From Bifiguratus adelaidae (lineage: Eukaryota > Mucoromycota > Endogonomycetes > Endogonales), in contig MVBO01000001.1 of NCBI GenBank assembly GCA_002261195.1, positions 508,051-572,050 on the forward strand: a stretch of 64,000 nt of DNA. Reading direction: 5' to 3'. The notes beneath the pieces are model-generated. The model saw nothing but the letters and a program-made list of their open reading frames with translations, did not search any database and had not been told where the DNA came from. Shown here piece by piece: positions 1 to 11,600 of this stretch; position 1 is the stretch's first letter; the number at the start of each line of letters is the position of its first letter. The position numbers were made by a program, and so were the translations under genes.

Positions 1-351
1 GATGATAGATCTATCTTACCGTTTCATGAATGCCAATGGATACCCATATACCGGCTGACTTGGCCGCGTATTGTATGCCCTGTAGGAACGGTCCATCCAA
101 CGTTTCGGACAGTTTCCAGACTTCCTCCTTGTTTGACGCGATAAAGTCGGACGCCTCAGGCAGAAACACCATCTAGAAAGCGGCATTGAATAGAAGTGTA
201 TCTGTTGCCTTGTATCACGCTGTACGGAGCCTACCTTGGCTTGACGTTCCGAAGCTTTACGAATAAGCTCTATGCATGCTTGCTGGTTGGCTTGCTTGAC
301 TGCAGTGGCGCAAAACTGTCCAACAGCGGCCAGCCTGCTGTGAATGGCCAT
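1..351 (-). CDS. NIT1: Nit1-type carbon-nitrogen hydrolase (deaminated glutathione amidase-like), 5' part
   Basis: N-terminal part of a nitrilase-superfamily amidase; the gene runs off the window start. Exon 1 is 351-235 and exon 2 is 172-20, with a GTAGGC donor, a TAG acceptor and a further GTAAGA donor at 19-18. Splicing gives ...ERQAKMVFLPEASDFIASN..., which carries the strand and the catalytic Glu (LPEASDFI) typical of Nit1, followed by LSETLDGPFLQGIQ. Nit1 enzymes hydrolyse deaminated glutathione as metabolite repair in cytosol and mitochondria. The catalytic Lys and Cys lie outside the window. Naming as Nit1 rather than Nit2 rests on the EASDFI motif and is from family knowledge. It is divergent from NAA30, with 165 bp between start codons. 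Confidence 0.8.
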
Positions 352-516
352 TGCAATGGGATTAAAACTGTATCGAGAGAATTGTCAGTGTGATAAAAAG
401 GGCTCGTGCTCGTTGATGCGAACCGTCCGATCTCGGCATAGTTTCATTCTTTCCTGTTCGGTAGCGGAAAGGCTACGTCTTACGAGTAGCCTCGAGTCAA
501 CAGGGGTGGGATCGCC

Positions 517-1164
517 ATGACGGACACCGATGCCAAGGTGGTCATCGACGAAAACGCCATTGTCAAGAAGGACGACCAGACGAACATTTCCTACATTCGA
601 TACCAATGCGAGGCGCAGCTCAAGTCGCTGATAAAGCTCATTGAGAATGATCTATCAGAGCCCTACTCGATATACACCTATCGCTATTTCATCCATCAAT
701 GGCCCAACCTATGTTTCCTCGTAAGTAGCACCTGTTTCGTGAAGGTCAGAGGCTCAGTGAGTCGCCTTACAGGCTATGGACGGTGACGAGTGCGTGGGAG
801 TCATTATTTGCAAGCTGGATAGTCATAAAGATCGGTTACGGGGATACATTGCCATGCTTGCCGTTGCCAAAGATTACCGGAAACGGCGGATAGGAAGCAC
901 GCTTGTCAAGCTGGCGATTGATGAAATGAAGGCAAATGATGCGGATGAGGTAGGGTAGCGTGTATTCAAAATAGTGCTCAAATGCTCACGTAGGCGCAGA
1001 TTGTTTTGGAGACGGAGCTTACCAATGTGGGCGCATTAAGCCTCTACCATCGTCTAGGATTTATACGTGACAAGAGATTATTTCGGTACTATCTAAATGG
1101 CGTCGATGCTTTTCGTCTCAAGCTCTTTCCGAAAACCATGACGGAATCGCACAGGGCGTCATAG
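517..1164 (+). CDS. NAA30: N-alpha-acetyltransferase 30, NatC catalytic subunit
   Basis: Three exons: 517-720, 773-949 and 994-1164, giving about 183 aa. The GNAT fold is clear: [21 protein letters not shown] near the N-terminus, [11 protein letters not shown], then [23 protein letters not shown] (acetyl-CoA binding region) and [32 protein letters not shown], which is the characteristic Mak3/Naa30 C-terminal block. NatC acetylates N-termini beginning Met-hydrophobic on ribosomes. In the R/Q-x-x-G-x-G/A loop the first Gly is replaced by Arg (YRKRRIGS). The stop lies 41 bp from the stop of the convergent HAD gene. Confidence 0.93.
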
Positions 1165-1205
1165 CCATGCCTCTTGTACCACTCGGAGCCGTATCCTATC
1201 GACCT

Positions 1206-2189
1206 TCAAGCGACAATCAAGGCTGGCATACCAAAATCCTGCACATTCGAACCATGCGTCAACGTCAGTCCTGTTTAAACATTGCCATTGTACTATATAC
1301 CTGAGGTCGAAACGCCTCCATTGAATTGAGCACAATTGTCGCACCATGTTCCTTATCTTTGCCGTGCAATTCAAACATGCGTGGATCGGGAATCCAGCAC
1401 ACCTGACGACGGTGTTCAGTCCAAACACCGTCACGATACCACAACTTACATGCATGCCAGCATTCCTGGCAGCTTCAACACCCAGAATTGCGTCCTCAAA
1501 CACCAAACATTCCGAAGCCGGCGGATCACCCAATTTGCGCTTGGCTACCAAAAAGATGTCGGGAGCCGGTTTCCCTTGGACGACGCCTTCATCATCGCCG
1601 CATACAATGTGATCAAAGAACCCAAACAGTTCCTTATGCCGTGATGTCTTTAGCTGGTACTTGTCCCTTGACGAAGACGTCGCAACCGCAATGGGAATCT
1701 TGCTGTCTTTTAAATGCTTGATCAATGACTGAGATACGAGTCAATCACAATTGCTCTATCGAAAGCTGCGGTAAGACACTTACGGCCACACCAGGAAGTA
1801 CCTTGGCTTCGGGGAACTTGCGAAGCTGTATCTCTGTAGTCTCTTTAAGGTATTGAGACATCGTCATTGGCAAATCGTATGCCTTGATAAAGATGGAGGA
1901 TGCCTAGTGGATTAACGCGTCAATGAACAATAAGAACATGGGCAGATAAATCGCCAGCATGTCGACCTTACCTCTTCGGCTCTCGTGCCCATCATTTGTG
2001 TCTTGACGTCCCAGGTAAAGACCTTGCCCGGAGCATACTTGTCGAGCAATTCCTGCAATACTTCGGTGTAAATCCGTTCCGTGTCCAAGAGTAGACCATC
2101 CTGAGAGTCTCCGGGTGAGCAAGGCGTGTCGTGCTCATATCCTAATCACCTACCATGTCAAAAATGCACGTCGTAACGTTGATTGCCAT
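1206..2189 (-). CDS. HAD-superfamily phosphatase, pseudouridine-5'-phosphatase-like
   Basis: Six exons on the minus strand: 2189-2154, 2100-1972, 1903-1784, 1728-1450, 1402-1301 and 1238-1206, about 232 aa. HAD motif I is split by intron 1: CIFDM|DGLLLDTERIY. Motif II is AVATSSSR, the conserved Lys is in GKPAPDIFL, and motif III is VFEDAILGVEAARNAGMHV. The tail FRPQDFGMPAL matches the HDHD1/GS1 group of pseudouridine-5'-phosphatases, which dephosphorylate modified-nucleoside monophosphates. Substrate is inferred from family only; other small phosphosugar substrates are possible. The last exon is only 33 nt but restores the family C-terminus, which supports it. Confidence 0.88.
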
Positions 2190-2233
2190 AGTGTAGAACG
2201 GAAGGAATAATTGGCGTACCACTCTTTCACATC

Positions 2234-2986
2234 ATGCCGCCAGTGCAGAAACCTCTTCAGGCAGAGCTGGCGGCTATCAAGGGAATGTTGGACAAGGTAA
2301 AGGAGATTGGGGCGGTGATGCAGTAGTACTGACGCGCTTTAGGATGTCTTAGTGGGTTCGGTCAAGATTATAGAGCGGTTGGAACAACTTCGGCGACTGT
2401 GAGTGTTGAGCTCTCTTCCTTCGTTTCGTTGACCATATCATGCTGACGAAGCGATAAAGCCAACTAGATCCTCTGGTAGCCGAACCAGCCAGTTTGTCGG
2501 CAGAGTCCATCGCGTCCTTAGCGAGCTTTGATGCCAAATGTGATCAAGTGTATTACTATCTGGTAAGTGAGAGAGAGCTGACAGGCTTGTCTCCACAAGC
2601 AGCTCATCATGGATCCCTTGTCCTCACTTGCTCCCCACGCTTTACCATCATCCTTACAGAGTCAGGCGGAGAAGATCCTGTTGATGGAAACAGCTAATCT
2701 CAAGGCAGAGTCAGTCGATACCCAGGATCTTTCTCTGATGAAACCCGAAGACAACAGCATGGATCTGGACAATGTCATGTCTGCTCTGGAAGCAGGCAAT
2801 AGCAATGACATTCTAGGCGAATTGACCAATCTCAGCAGTATCATGGACGATGATTTCACCACTGATGCCACCATACCCGATGCCGTGATGGATCCAGAAG
2901 AGATGGCAGCCAGCAAACAATGGAAACTAGAGCAATTGCGTTCAATCTTGCTAGAAGGCAAACGGTCAGAACATTTGTTATTCTAA
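2234..2986 (+). CDS. Possible Mediator tail-type subunit (Med29/Med2-like), unproven
   Basis: Four exons: 2234-2296, 2343-2398, 2460-2562 and 2600-2986, giving about 202 aa. All junctions keep one frame. The protein starts MPPVQKPLQAELAAIKGMLDK, has a helical middle segment with LASFDAKCDQVYYYLQLIM, and an acidic Ser/Asp/Met-rich C-terminal half ending LEQLRSILLEGKRSEHLLF. The FDxxCDQxxxxL pattern resembles the Med29/Med2 helical core, but the resemblance is weak and I do not claim it as established. No enzyme motif is present. The next gene begins 31 bp after the stop on the same strand. Confidence 0.6.
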
Positions 2987-3017
2987 TTGTACAGTACCAT
3001 ATTTCTCTTGTTTGCTT

Positions 3018-3302
3018 ATGAAGTTGCCCAGATTGAATCATGCGCAACGTCAGCGCATCACCTTGCATTTATTCATTGCCGTTGCATTAGGAGCAGTAGC
3101 GACGGTGGCTGCACCTACGATATTCCCTTGTCCAGCCTTTGACAAGTACGACAAGACGGCATTACTACAGCAACAAGCAAAGTTTGATCGGGAACGAGGT
3201 GATGTGGAAAAGGTGGTTAAACGGAGACGGCGCATGCAAGTAGAGCATCAGCGAAAGCAAAAACGTGAACACGCGCGACAAGTTGCCGAGCAAGAAGGTT
3301 GA
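3018..3302 (+). CDS. Small single-pass membrane protein with basic coiled tail, unrecognised
   Basis: Single exon, 94 aa, ATG at 3018. After a short basic N-terminus (MKLPRLNHAQRQRITLH) there is one hydrophobic segment, about residues 18-36 (LFIAVALGAVATVAAPTIF), then PCPAFDKYD and a long, very basic helical tail rich in Arg, Lys and Gln. The layout is like that of small mitochondrial inner-membrane assembly factors, but I do not recognise the family. It sits 31 bp downstream of the previous gene on the same strand, so it may share a transcript or have a promoter inside its neighbour. Confidence 0.55.
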   Translation: MKLPRLNHAQRQRITLHLFIAVALGAVATVAAPTIFPCPAFDKYDKTALLQQQAKFDRERGDVEKVVKRRRRMQVEHQRKQKREHARQVAEQEG

Positions 3303-3709
3303 TCTACCGGGAGCGAATTCATCCCGGTGTTTTACCGTCTCGGTACCACAAAGAGTTTGGATGCGTTCTGATCGTTCTCGCCTATGCTGCAAGCCTGCAT
3401 GTGTCAAGTGCTCCGGTGCCGGGACAGTACCGAGGTAAAGCAAGAAGCTCATGCGGATCGGCAAGGGTTACGATACCATCGCGAAAGGATGGTCTCAAGA
3501 TCAAATGATTGGCAAGGTTGCCAAGCCGAATCCCGGTAACTCGGCCCTCATATGTCCAACCACAGCCATAGAGCACGCTCACACGAGCAATTCCGTAGAC
3601 CAGTTGGTATGGAATTAAAGCGAGCATTAGCTTGTAGCATGCCCCGTATATACACAGAAAAAAGAGTAATCACAAGCAGGCCCCAAGAAAAAGGCAGGAT
3701 GCGTCCAGC
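3303..3709. other. Intergenic region without a recognised gene
   Basis: About 400 bp between the small membrane-protein gene and the convergent POLD4 gene. Short open frames exist on both strands (for example around 3382-3627 on the minus strand and 3299-3508 on the plus strand) but none shows a known motif or a convincing splice pattern. A Cys-containing plus-strand stretch near 3385-3440 is too short to interpret. Confidence 0.4.
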
Positions 3710-4456
3710 CTAAACTCGTCCGTAAAAGAGCGACTCCTTGACGTCAAATTTTTCCTTGCTGGCCTTTGAAAGTAGGATATCGTGAATCTCTTTGGGTGGC
3801 TCCAAACCCAACTTGTTGGCTCGCTCTAAAGGGAATGCAACATTGGTTCAAAACACTCGAGATTCCTAAGCATTGATCGACACTTACCCCATCGCTCCAA
3901 TCTTGAAATGCCAACACAGGGGCCATAGGTTGAACAAAGATCAAACGCCCTCAGTTTCTTGTCGGTATCGCTCAAATGTGCTTGGTGAACTGCAAAGAAA
4001 ACATCGAGACGAGTCAGCCTTGCATCATTACACATATCGTCATGACTGACTTTCAATAGGCTTGGTAATTACGCTAGACCTGATTTGCTTTCGAGCCTCG
4101 AAATCATCGTCGATGCCTTGAACGACTTGTACCGTTGAAATATTCTCGCCCTCTTCCGTGTCATCCAGCTCAATCTCGTCGTCATCAACGAGCGCCTCAT
4201 CGTCTTCCGACTTCTTTCTACCTTGTCCTTCCGGTAGTCTCGGCCTCTTAGCGTTAGAGGCAGGCGCACTCTTGACGTCAACACTCGTCGGCACCTTGCT
4301 AGAAGGCAAGCACGCGTTGCCTTTGCTGTTTCGTAACACTCCCCCTTTTCTCGCCTGACTTTTGAATATCGCATCTGTGAGGCGAGGCTGTACACCTGCA
4401 GTACTCCGCTGAGGCGATCCAGGCTGTGCGCCTCCTCCGTCTCGCTTCGGAGCCAT
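3710..4456 (-). CDS. POLD4: DNA polymerase delta subunit 4 (POLD4/Cdm1)
   Basis: Three exons: 4456-4051, 3989-3888 and 3825-3710, about 207 aa. The C-terminal signature is KKLRAFDLCSTYGPCVGISRLERW followed by ERANKLGLEPPKEIHDIL, which matches POLD4 (FDxxxxYGPCxGIxRLxRWxRAxxLGLxPP). A PIP-like segment QPRLTDAIF lies near residue 20, and an acidic stretch lies before the conserved domain. The subunit stabilises Pol delta and binds PCNA during replication. The ATG at 4456 was preferred because an upstream in-frame extension to 4582 would run into the BZZ1 start region. The first donor is a less common GTCAGT. It is divergent from the Bzz1-like gene, 100 bp apart. The family is usually shorter (about 110-160 aa), so the N-terminus is extended. 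Confidence 0.9.
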
Positions 4457-4556
4457 GGGTGTGCAGAACCTTGGCGCAGTTCCAGAAAGGCAAAAGAACG
4501 TTGCGTGACGTCGACTTGTTGCTTTCTTCCTTTTTTGGACTTTCTCTTTGACAGCC

Positions 4557-7398
4557 ATGTCGGAGGCGTTCAAGTATGGCACAGAGATACGGGTGAGTCA
4601 TTTGGAGCCATGACCTGGGTTTGAGGACACCTTATTGAACACAGAGATAGACACAAATACCCGCTATTCTGCAGCACGTGGGTGAAAGCTTCAAATGCCT
4701 CTACGACCTGCGAGAGTTTGCGCGAGACCGCGCGGCGTTAGAAAAGGAATATGCGCACAAACTGGAAAGTTTGGCTAAACGGTATTCGGTCAAGGCGGAG
4801 AAGGGAAGGCAGAGGAGTGCGCAGGAGTCCAAGGACATTGAAGAGGAAGAACTTGAATGGGAAGATACAGAAACGTGGGTAAATTTGGATGAAACAAGCG
4901 CGGTTTTCTTATGCTCTCTTTCTAGAACGACCCACTTGGCGTGGACTCAGCTCTTGAAAGAGACGGAGGAGATGGCTAGGGATCGGGCGACTTTGGCGAA
5001 TTCCATGCAATCACTGATTGTGGATGGGTTAAAAACGGTCATTGCCAAAAAGGAAGAAGCCAAGAGAAAGGTGGGTCTAGACACGATGCGTTTTACCCAC
5101 TAAGCTTGGGAAAATTCCAGCACGCCAACTTTTTTAAGAAACTGAAAACCGAAAGAGATCAAGCTTATGCTGAAAAAGATGCGGCTAAAAAGGCCTATGA
5201 CGAATCATGCATAGAGGAAGCAAACATTGCTCAAAAAACGAGCAAGGCGGATGGAGAGCTTTCAGATAAGGTGAGCTTCTCCGAGGGTGAAAACCTATTG
5301 AGGGAGTTCTTCTTAGGCCTCCAAGCATCGGGAAGAAGCTGTAGAGGAGAAACTCATCAACAAGGTATGGCATCCCCGATGGCAATGTGTGATAATTCAA
5401 GGCTAATTGCATGCGCGCAGAACTTGTATTTACTAGCACTCGCAGCTGCCAATGCACACAAGGTCCAATACTATGATATCGACCTCCCAGAACTAGCAAA
5501 TGTAAATGAGCATCAATTTTGAAACTGTTAATGTTTGACACTGACGTTGAGATGGCTTCTAGCACCTACAAGATCTGGACGCGAGCCGAATAAGAGTTTT
5601 CCAAAGATTCCTTCTGACATATGCCAACATAGAGATCAAATACGCGGAGAAGGTGCAAGGTCGCATGGGCAACATCAACGGAGCAGCGGGGCGCTTGGAT
5701 TCAAACATTGACGCCGACGTCTTCATCCGGGTTTGTCAGGAAGAGAGCAACAAGCGCGCGCCCAATGCACTCTTTCTTGGTCCGGGACAAAGCGTGTCGC
5801 ATATACCTGGTGCGATCTTTGAGTTTCTACCGTGGAGTGGTGGAACAGCTGCAGCTGAAGTTGCCGTTGATAGGGTATGTGAGAGATTGACCATTGCGCT
5901 TAATTAGAGCTCATGGATCTGCAGAACGCTTTCTTAGAGACTGATCCAACCTCAAGTACGTTTTTAAGCAACGCGCTCGCCAAGGAGAGATACAAGGTCG
6001 AGAGTGTGAACAATGAATTGAATGCCCGAACAAAAGAAGCCAACGATATTCGTGCAGTAGAGAATATGGGAGATCCCGACGACAACGCTGAGGTGGGTTG
6101 AGGTGGTCCTTCAATACCTGGTCATCGTCTCTCTGACACGTTTGGATTGAAGCGTCTCCTGGAAGTATTGCAAGCAATCAGTGTCCTTCACACTCGTCAG
6201 ATCAAGCACAACACCGAGATTAATGTGATTGTCCAGGCCATCGGCGGTAAGAATACCCATTCGCCGAATCATGTTCGTTCACTAGATAATACTGTTCCCT
6301 TTCTAGATGATGCTGGGCGTGCGAGGGCTCACTTATTTAAACCAACCTCATTCACGATTCCAACCTCATGTGATTTCTGCCTAGAGAAGATTTGGGGACT
6401 TGGAGGAAAAGGATTTACCTGCAGAGGTGCGTTGGCAATTGGCTTTCTCACCCTCTTTCGGTCTAAGGATTCATTTTCTACAGAATGCGGCTACAATTGT
6501 CATGCAAAATGTGAGATGAAGGTTCCGCTCAATTGCACCAGGGTCAAAGGCAGGGTCATGCGTCGGAAAGCCAATGAAGTGCGAGCTTCAAGAAGCAGAT
6601 CCAACTCAAATGCCAGTGCACGTACTGCCGAGTCTAACCTTACACCGTATCTTGCTGCCAGCTCACCCCTTGTTAATTCCGGCGTCAAAAACGATAGCTC
6701 TGCACCAGCGGCTACTCCTTCTGCCCCTCCTTTACGAACTGCAAAAGTTCAATACGATTTTGCAGCAACCGAGAGCGATCAGTTGAATATGGCGGAAGGA
6801 GAACATGTGGAGATTATTGAAGAGGACGGTAAGTGCAGACTCTTAAGGATCCACTTCATCTCTTGTTCTGATCTTTGTTATCTTGTTTCTTAAGATGGTT
6901 CCGGCTGGGTGAAGGTAGGTATCTCGCAAGCATCTTCGGACACAGCCTTACCATATGTGTTTCCTCTCCATGTTAGGCGCGCTCAATCGATGGCGAAGGT
7001 CTCATACCTGCAAACTACATAGAATTTAATTCGGCACTCCACACCTCCTTATCACAGCACGCTCCTGCTCCATCTGTGACATATGGAGAAAATATCAATT
7101 CCAATACCGCTAATGACAATGCTGGTATTTCACGGCAAGGTAATATTTGGGGCCTTCGGCTGCATTAGGTCTAACGATCATGTCTTAGTACGTGCGCTGT
7201 ACTACTATGAAGCTCGGGAGGAAGGTGAATTGACGATACACGAGAATGATATAATACAACTTCACCGTGAAAGCGATGATGGATGGTGGGAAGGTATGTG
7301 AGCTTTCTGTCAAGGCCCGATGAGCTGATAAGGCTGATATAGGAGAGTTAAATGGTGCGGTGGGAGTATTTCCGGCTTCCTATGTAGCATCTTTGTAA
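4557..7398 (+). CDS. BZZ1: Bzz1-like F-BAR, C1 and double SH3 protein
   Basis: Multi-exon gene (roughly a dozen exons). N-terminal F-BAR: MSEAFKYGTEIR then a 4593-4642 intron region, then ILQHVGESFKCLYDLREFARDRAALEKEYA; HANFFKKLKTERDQAYAEKDAAKKAY continues the helices. In the middle is a C1 zinc finger, HLFKPTSFTIPTSCDFCLEKIWGLGGKGFTCR (about 6331-6426) joined after an intron to ECGYNCHAKCEMKVPLNC. SH3-1 begins AKVQYDFAATESDQL with WVK...IPANYIEF; SH3-2 is RALYYYEAREEGELT, DDGWWEG, GVFPASYVASL at the very end. Bzz1 links membrane curvature to actin nucleation through Las17/WASP at endocytic sites. A 51-nt intron at 4875-4925 is in frame and could be retained. Confidence 0.92.
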
Positions 7399-8691
7399 AC
7401 GTCTTAGAGCACGGTATAGTGACACATATGAAGCCGACATTGTGGACGTGTAAGATGGCTGAGAGCACTGACGAATTTTTCCTCTTGCGAGATATTCATA
7501 CACATGCTCTGGGCTACATGGGCTCCCTTCGACACGGGCTGTTTTAATTAGTCTAAGCCGGCTCAATTGAGGATGCGGCTCTTCAGGGAGAATCCGCCGA
7601 CTAAGTACGCCGTGGCTGCGGTCAACTCGTCAATAAGTTCTCTCAATTCCCAATTTTTTCTTCGATGGCGGTAAGTAGGACTTTGGTACCTTCGCTTCTG
7701 CAGCTGGATGAGGCCGTACAGAACGCTTCCCCTTCACTTTACCGATAACATCCTCGATCTCTTGCATGACGCTGGTCCACTCCTCCTTATCTTCAGTATT
7801 TTGAGCGTCCTTGTTATCTTTCTCTGATACCCGGCGACATTTATCGTTCTTCGAAGCCCATTCCCTCCAATATCCTTTGTTCTGGTCGACTTTCTCCTTG
7901 CTAGCTAGAAAACATAGTGTGCTAGAGAAAATCTAGTGGAACATCGTTCAATGTCAGACATAGCACCTTTAAAACATACCGCAAACTCACTTCTTGGAAC
8001 ACATCCGTTGATGTGGCAGCACCCAGTGTAGCTCAATGTGAGCTATAGTCCTGATCTCTTCAGACACCGCGGCCATTTCTCCGTCAATTTCCTCGAGTGA
8101 TATCGCGACCTGTTGCTCTCCAAGGTCCGATCATCTTTGTAGATCTTCTCCAAGAGTAAAAAAGCGGAATCTCAAGGCTCGGCGGCACTGGCAGGTAGCT
8201 TGCTCACACCGTGGCTGTGCGACTCGGTCATGGCTTGCTAACACCGTGTGGTTTTTCTTATTTTGGATATCTTGCTAAGAAGGTGATACTTTGTGTGGTT
8301 GCCTTCACTTCAAAGCTCCACGGTGACAGGATGCATCCGGGGTTTGATAAAGACCAGCAAATGTGACGAGGTTCTCTGAAAGCCAACGCAAGTCATTCGA
8401 TTATCTTATTTGCTTTTCCTGAGGATACCTTCGCAGGTTTTGATGTGCAACATAACGATCGTGTTGCCAGTTGCTTGAGATTAGCAGGGTTTATCCGTCA
8501 TAGCGCGTAGGCACAGCAGCCATTTTTCTGCATCGGACTCCGTAACTTATCACTAACAGCACTGCACACTATCCCAAAATCCTTGACGCGCTTAACCTTA
8601 GAATGGAAACTTCCTTTTTGGGAAGTGCAAAACGCGTTTGTTCAATTACGCTGTCGGCGTGTTTCCGGCGGCGGACGCTACAGTACTCAGC
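7399..8691 (-). pseudogene. Gene-poor stretch with a possible decayed minus-strand gene (about 7560-8120)
   Basis: No intact gene found in about 1.3 kb. On the minus strand, an open segment around 7905-7640 encodes a charged helical stretch with KEKVDQNKGYWREWASKNDKCRR and later KKKLGIERTY, and a further segment around 8115-8030 encodes SLEEIDGEMAAVSEEIRTIAHI. The order (coiled coil, then W-rich basic helix, then GIE) loosely recalls the HOP2/PSMC3IP C-terminal region, but frames do not connect through any splice pattern I could find, stops intervene, and no winged-helix part is present upstream. It may be a degraded gene or a non-coding region. The rest, up to the condensin start, shows nothing recognisable. 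Confidence 0.25.
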
Positions 8692-11600
8692 ATGGTTGGG
8701 AAAACAATCACGAAGCGGAACGCTGCGGCTACCTTGAGGCAGGACATGCCTCCCATTTTTCAGGAATGTCAAAAGACATTAACCCACCACCGGCGCTACG
8801 CGGCATCACTGCGAAAACTGCAGGAAGAGGCAACGCTCGTCGGCAAGGCAGAACCAGGACAACCGCAGCGGATTAACCTCGACGGTGAAAATGCTTTCAA
8901 CAGAGAGTTCATTCGAAACCTAAACAAGGTCTTGTCGATTCGCAAGCGCGAGCTGACAGCCGAAAGGATAGTGAAGTTTGTCGCCCTGTTCATGCAAGTC
9001 ACTCAGGAGAAGGGTAAGCTCTCGTTATGTTGTAAAATAAGAATCCTTTCTGACATCTTCGCAGATCGCAAACCGGAAGCCAATGGGGACGTGAACATGG
9101 ATGATGACGATGATGAATATGAGACCATATCGTCACGGTTTATCGAAACACTGTTATCGCATCTTCTAAAGGGGATGAGCACAAGAGATAAGACTGTACG
9201 CCAGCGTTGCTGTCAACTTGTGGCATTGAGCATGAACCACCTGGGAGAGATAGAGTATGTCCAAGCCTCAGCATATATTAAGCTCATTATGTTTGCTTTC
9301 CAGTGAGGACTTGTATCAGCTGCTCAAGAGATCGATATACGACAGGATCCGGGACAAGGAAGCCCCCGTAAGGATGCAAGCCGCGATTGCTTTATCTCGC
9401 TTGCAAGGTGTGGATGAAGAGGTCGATGACGAAGGCATGGATGTGACGAAAACGCTGCTATATCTGCTTGAGCACGACTCTAGTTCGTACGTATACTACA
9501 TTCGTGCTTCGCGCTAAGTAGTTTACGCTTATTGATTCCTTGCCACAGTGAAGTACGTCGTGTTGTTCTGTTCAACCTCGACCAGACAAAAGAGACATTG
9601 CCTTACATCATACGTCGGGCCAGAGATATTGACGCGGTCAACAGAAGAGCAGTGTTCTTGAAACCGATGGCGGAATTGCGCGATTTTCGTTACTTGACGA
9701 TTCAACAACGTGAACAACTACTGAAAAGTGGTGTCACTGATCGTGACCCTTCGGTCAAGAAGGCTTGTTCGCGTATGCTAGCAAACAACTGGATACAGCA
9801 TGCGGGAAACAACCTTCTAGAGGTATGGTGACTGAATGGAGTTTCTGAGATAACAATAGGTAACAAAGTTCTCATACTTCTGTAACAGTTTTTAGAGCGA
9901 CTTGACGTCGTGGCAAGCGATGCGGCCGAGGACATTCTGACTGCCTTCTTGCATGCTCGGCGGGACGTGCTGGATTCGCTTCGGTTCGAAGGTAAGTGTC
10001 GCCGTCTGTACGTAAACCTTACTAACGTAGGATGAAGATCAATTTTGGAACAACTTGACCATTGAGAGCGCGTTCCTAGCTCGCATATTCATTCAATTTT
10101 GCCAACAAAATAATGTGAGTCCACCCTGGCGTAGCAACTGAATAACGCTTGAAAGGTACTGATGCTAAGTTTGCTTTAGCACCAAGATCAGCTGGAGAAA
10201 GTCCTTCCGGAAGTCACCAGACTAGCATTCTATATTCAAAATTACAATAACAAGCTTCACTTGGCCTCGGAAGACGACAAGCCTGCTCTTGAATTCGTGA
10301 TACTGCAGCTGCTGGAGATTGCGCGTATTGTCGATTATGCGGATGAGATTGGCAGGCGCAAAATGTTCACGTTACTTAGTAAGGCTGATATTACAACTTT
10401 TTGGATCGATTCCAAGAACTAAACTAAACTGTCAATAGGAGAGATCTTGAAGGAACCAGATGGTCCGGAAGAACATTTGGGACCTATTGTGGACATTATG
10501 CGCCTCATCTCTTTTGGGGAACGCGACTTCACACGGTAAGTTGCCATTTAATGGGCAGTCAATAAGTATGTAACCGCCTAACAACGTCATAGAAACATCA
10601 TCGAAATCATCTCGGACATTCGTGAGCAAGTGGAGAGTGACGAGTTAGGTTTGCCGCAACGTGATTCTCAAGTACGCATTATCGAACATCCTAGCAACTT
10701 GAACGATGCTTACTTATGCTGCTATTTGCGTTTTAGGTCTCTCATGGGAACGCCGATGATACATTGACGTTCGGAACTCCGAGGAAGAAGGTGCGAATAG
10801 ACTCCATGGCGAAGCAAAAATCCGATGACAAGGACGCAGATAACGTTGACAAGATGCTCAATCATCTACGCTGTCTCACAATAAGTCGATACATGCTAGA
10901 GGTGTGCAAAGAGGTAACGTCCTTATGTTTATGGCCGTGCAGCGTCTGACATGGCTCTTTATCAGAGTTTGCGTGACAACGCATCCATTTTCGGCTTGCT
11001 GCATGACATCGTCATCCCTGCTGTTCAAAGTTTTGAGGTTGCTTTGCGCGACGAAGGGTTGCAATGTCTTGGCTTGTGCTGCAACCTAGACAAGGTAAGG
11101 ATGCATTTGCGACGGTTCCCGTTTTCCTTTACCGACAAACTTATTACGTAGAACCTCGCAATTCAAAATTTCCAACTGTTCTGCTTTTGTATGAGAAGCA
11201 ACAACGTGGACGTCCAAAGCAAAGCACTCAAAGTAAGTCGAAACGTACATCGCCATTACATTGCAAGTGCAGATTTTCAATCTACTAGGTAATTTTCGAT
11301 ATTATAATGGCTTTCGGAATGAAATCGATCACTCAACGAAGCAATGTGGTTAGTATACCGGAATTGCGCTTTTTATTGCTCTCGCTAACATCTTGCCTTC
11401 TAGTCTGAAGCAGATCTCGAAGCTATGTTCGCCTCCGGGTTGGAATGCGACAACCAGGAAATTCAAGCATTGATTGCCGAAGGACTAGCAAAACTGATGC
11501 TCAATCAGATGCTTCGCAGTGACGACGTCAGTAAGAAGTAGCATGTCGCTGCTGTTCTTAATACTTGGACTTGACAGATGCTGCAACGACTTTTGTTTAC

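Noticed and set aside
3382-3627. Minus-strand open frame between the small membrane protein and POLD4
   Set aside because: No motif, no supporting splice sites, composition unremarkable.
8197-8248. Short imperfect direct repeat (about 17 bp, gcttgctNacaccgtg)
   Set aside because: Only two copies with mismatches in non-coding DNA; no element features.
9986-10020. ggttcgaagg as a tRNA B-box
   Set aside because: It lies in a condensin exon (codons for RFE) at a splice donor, without a matching A-box.
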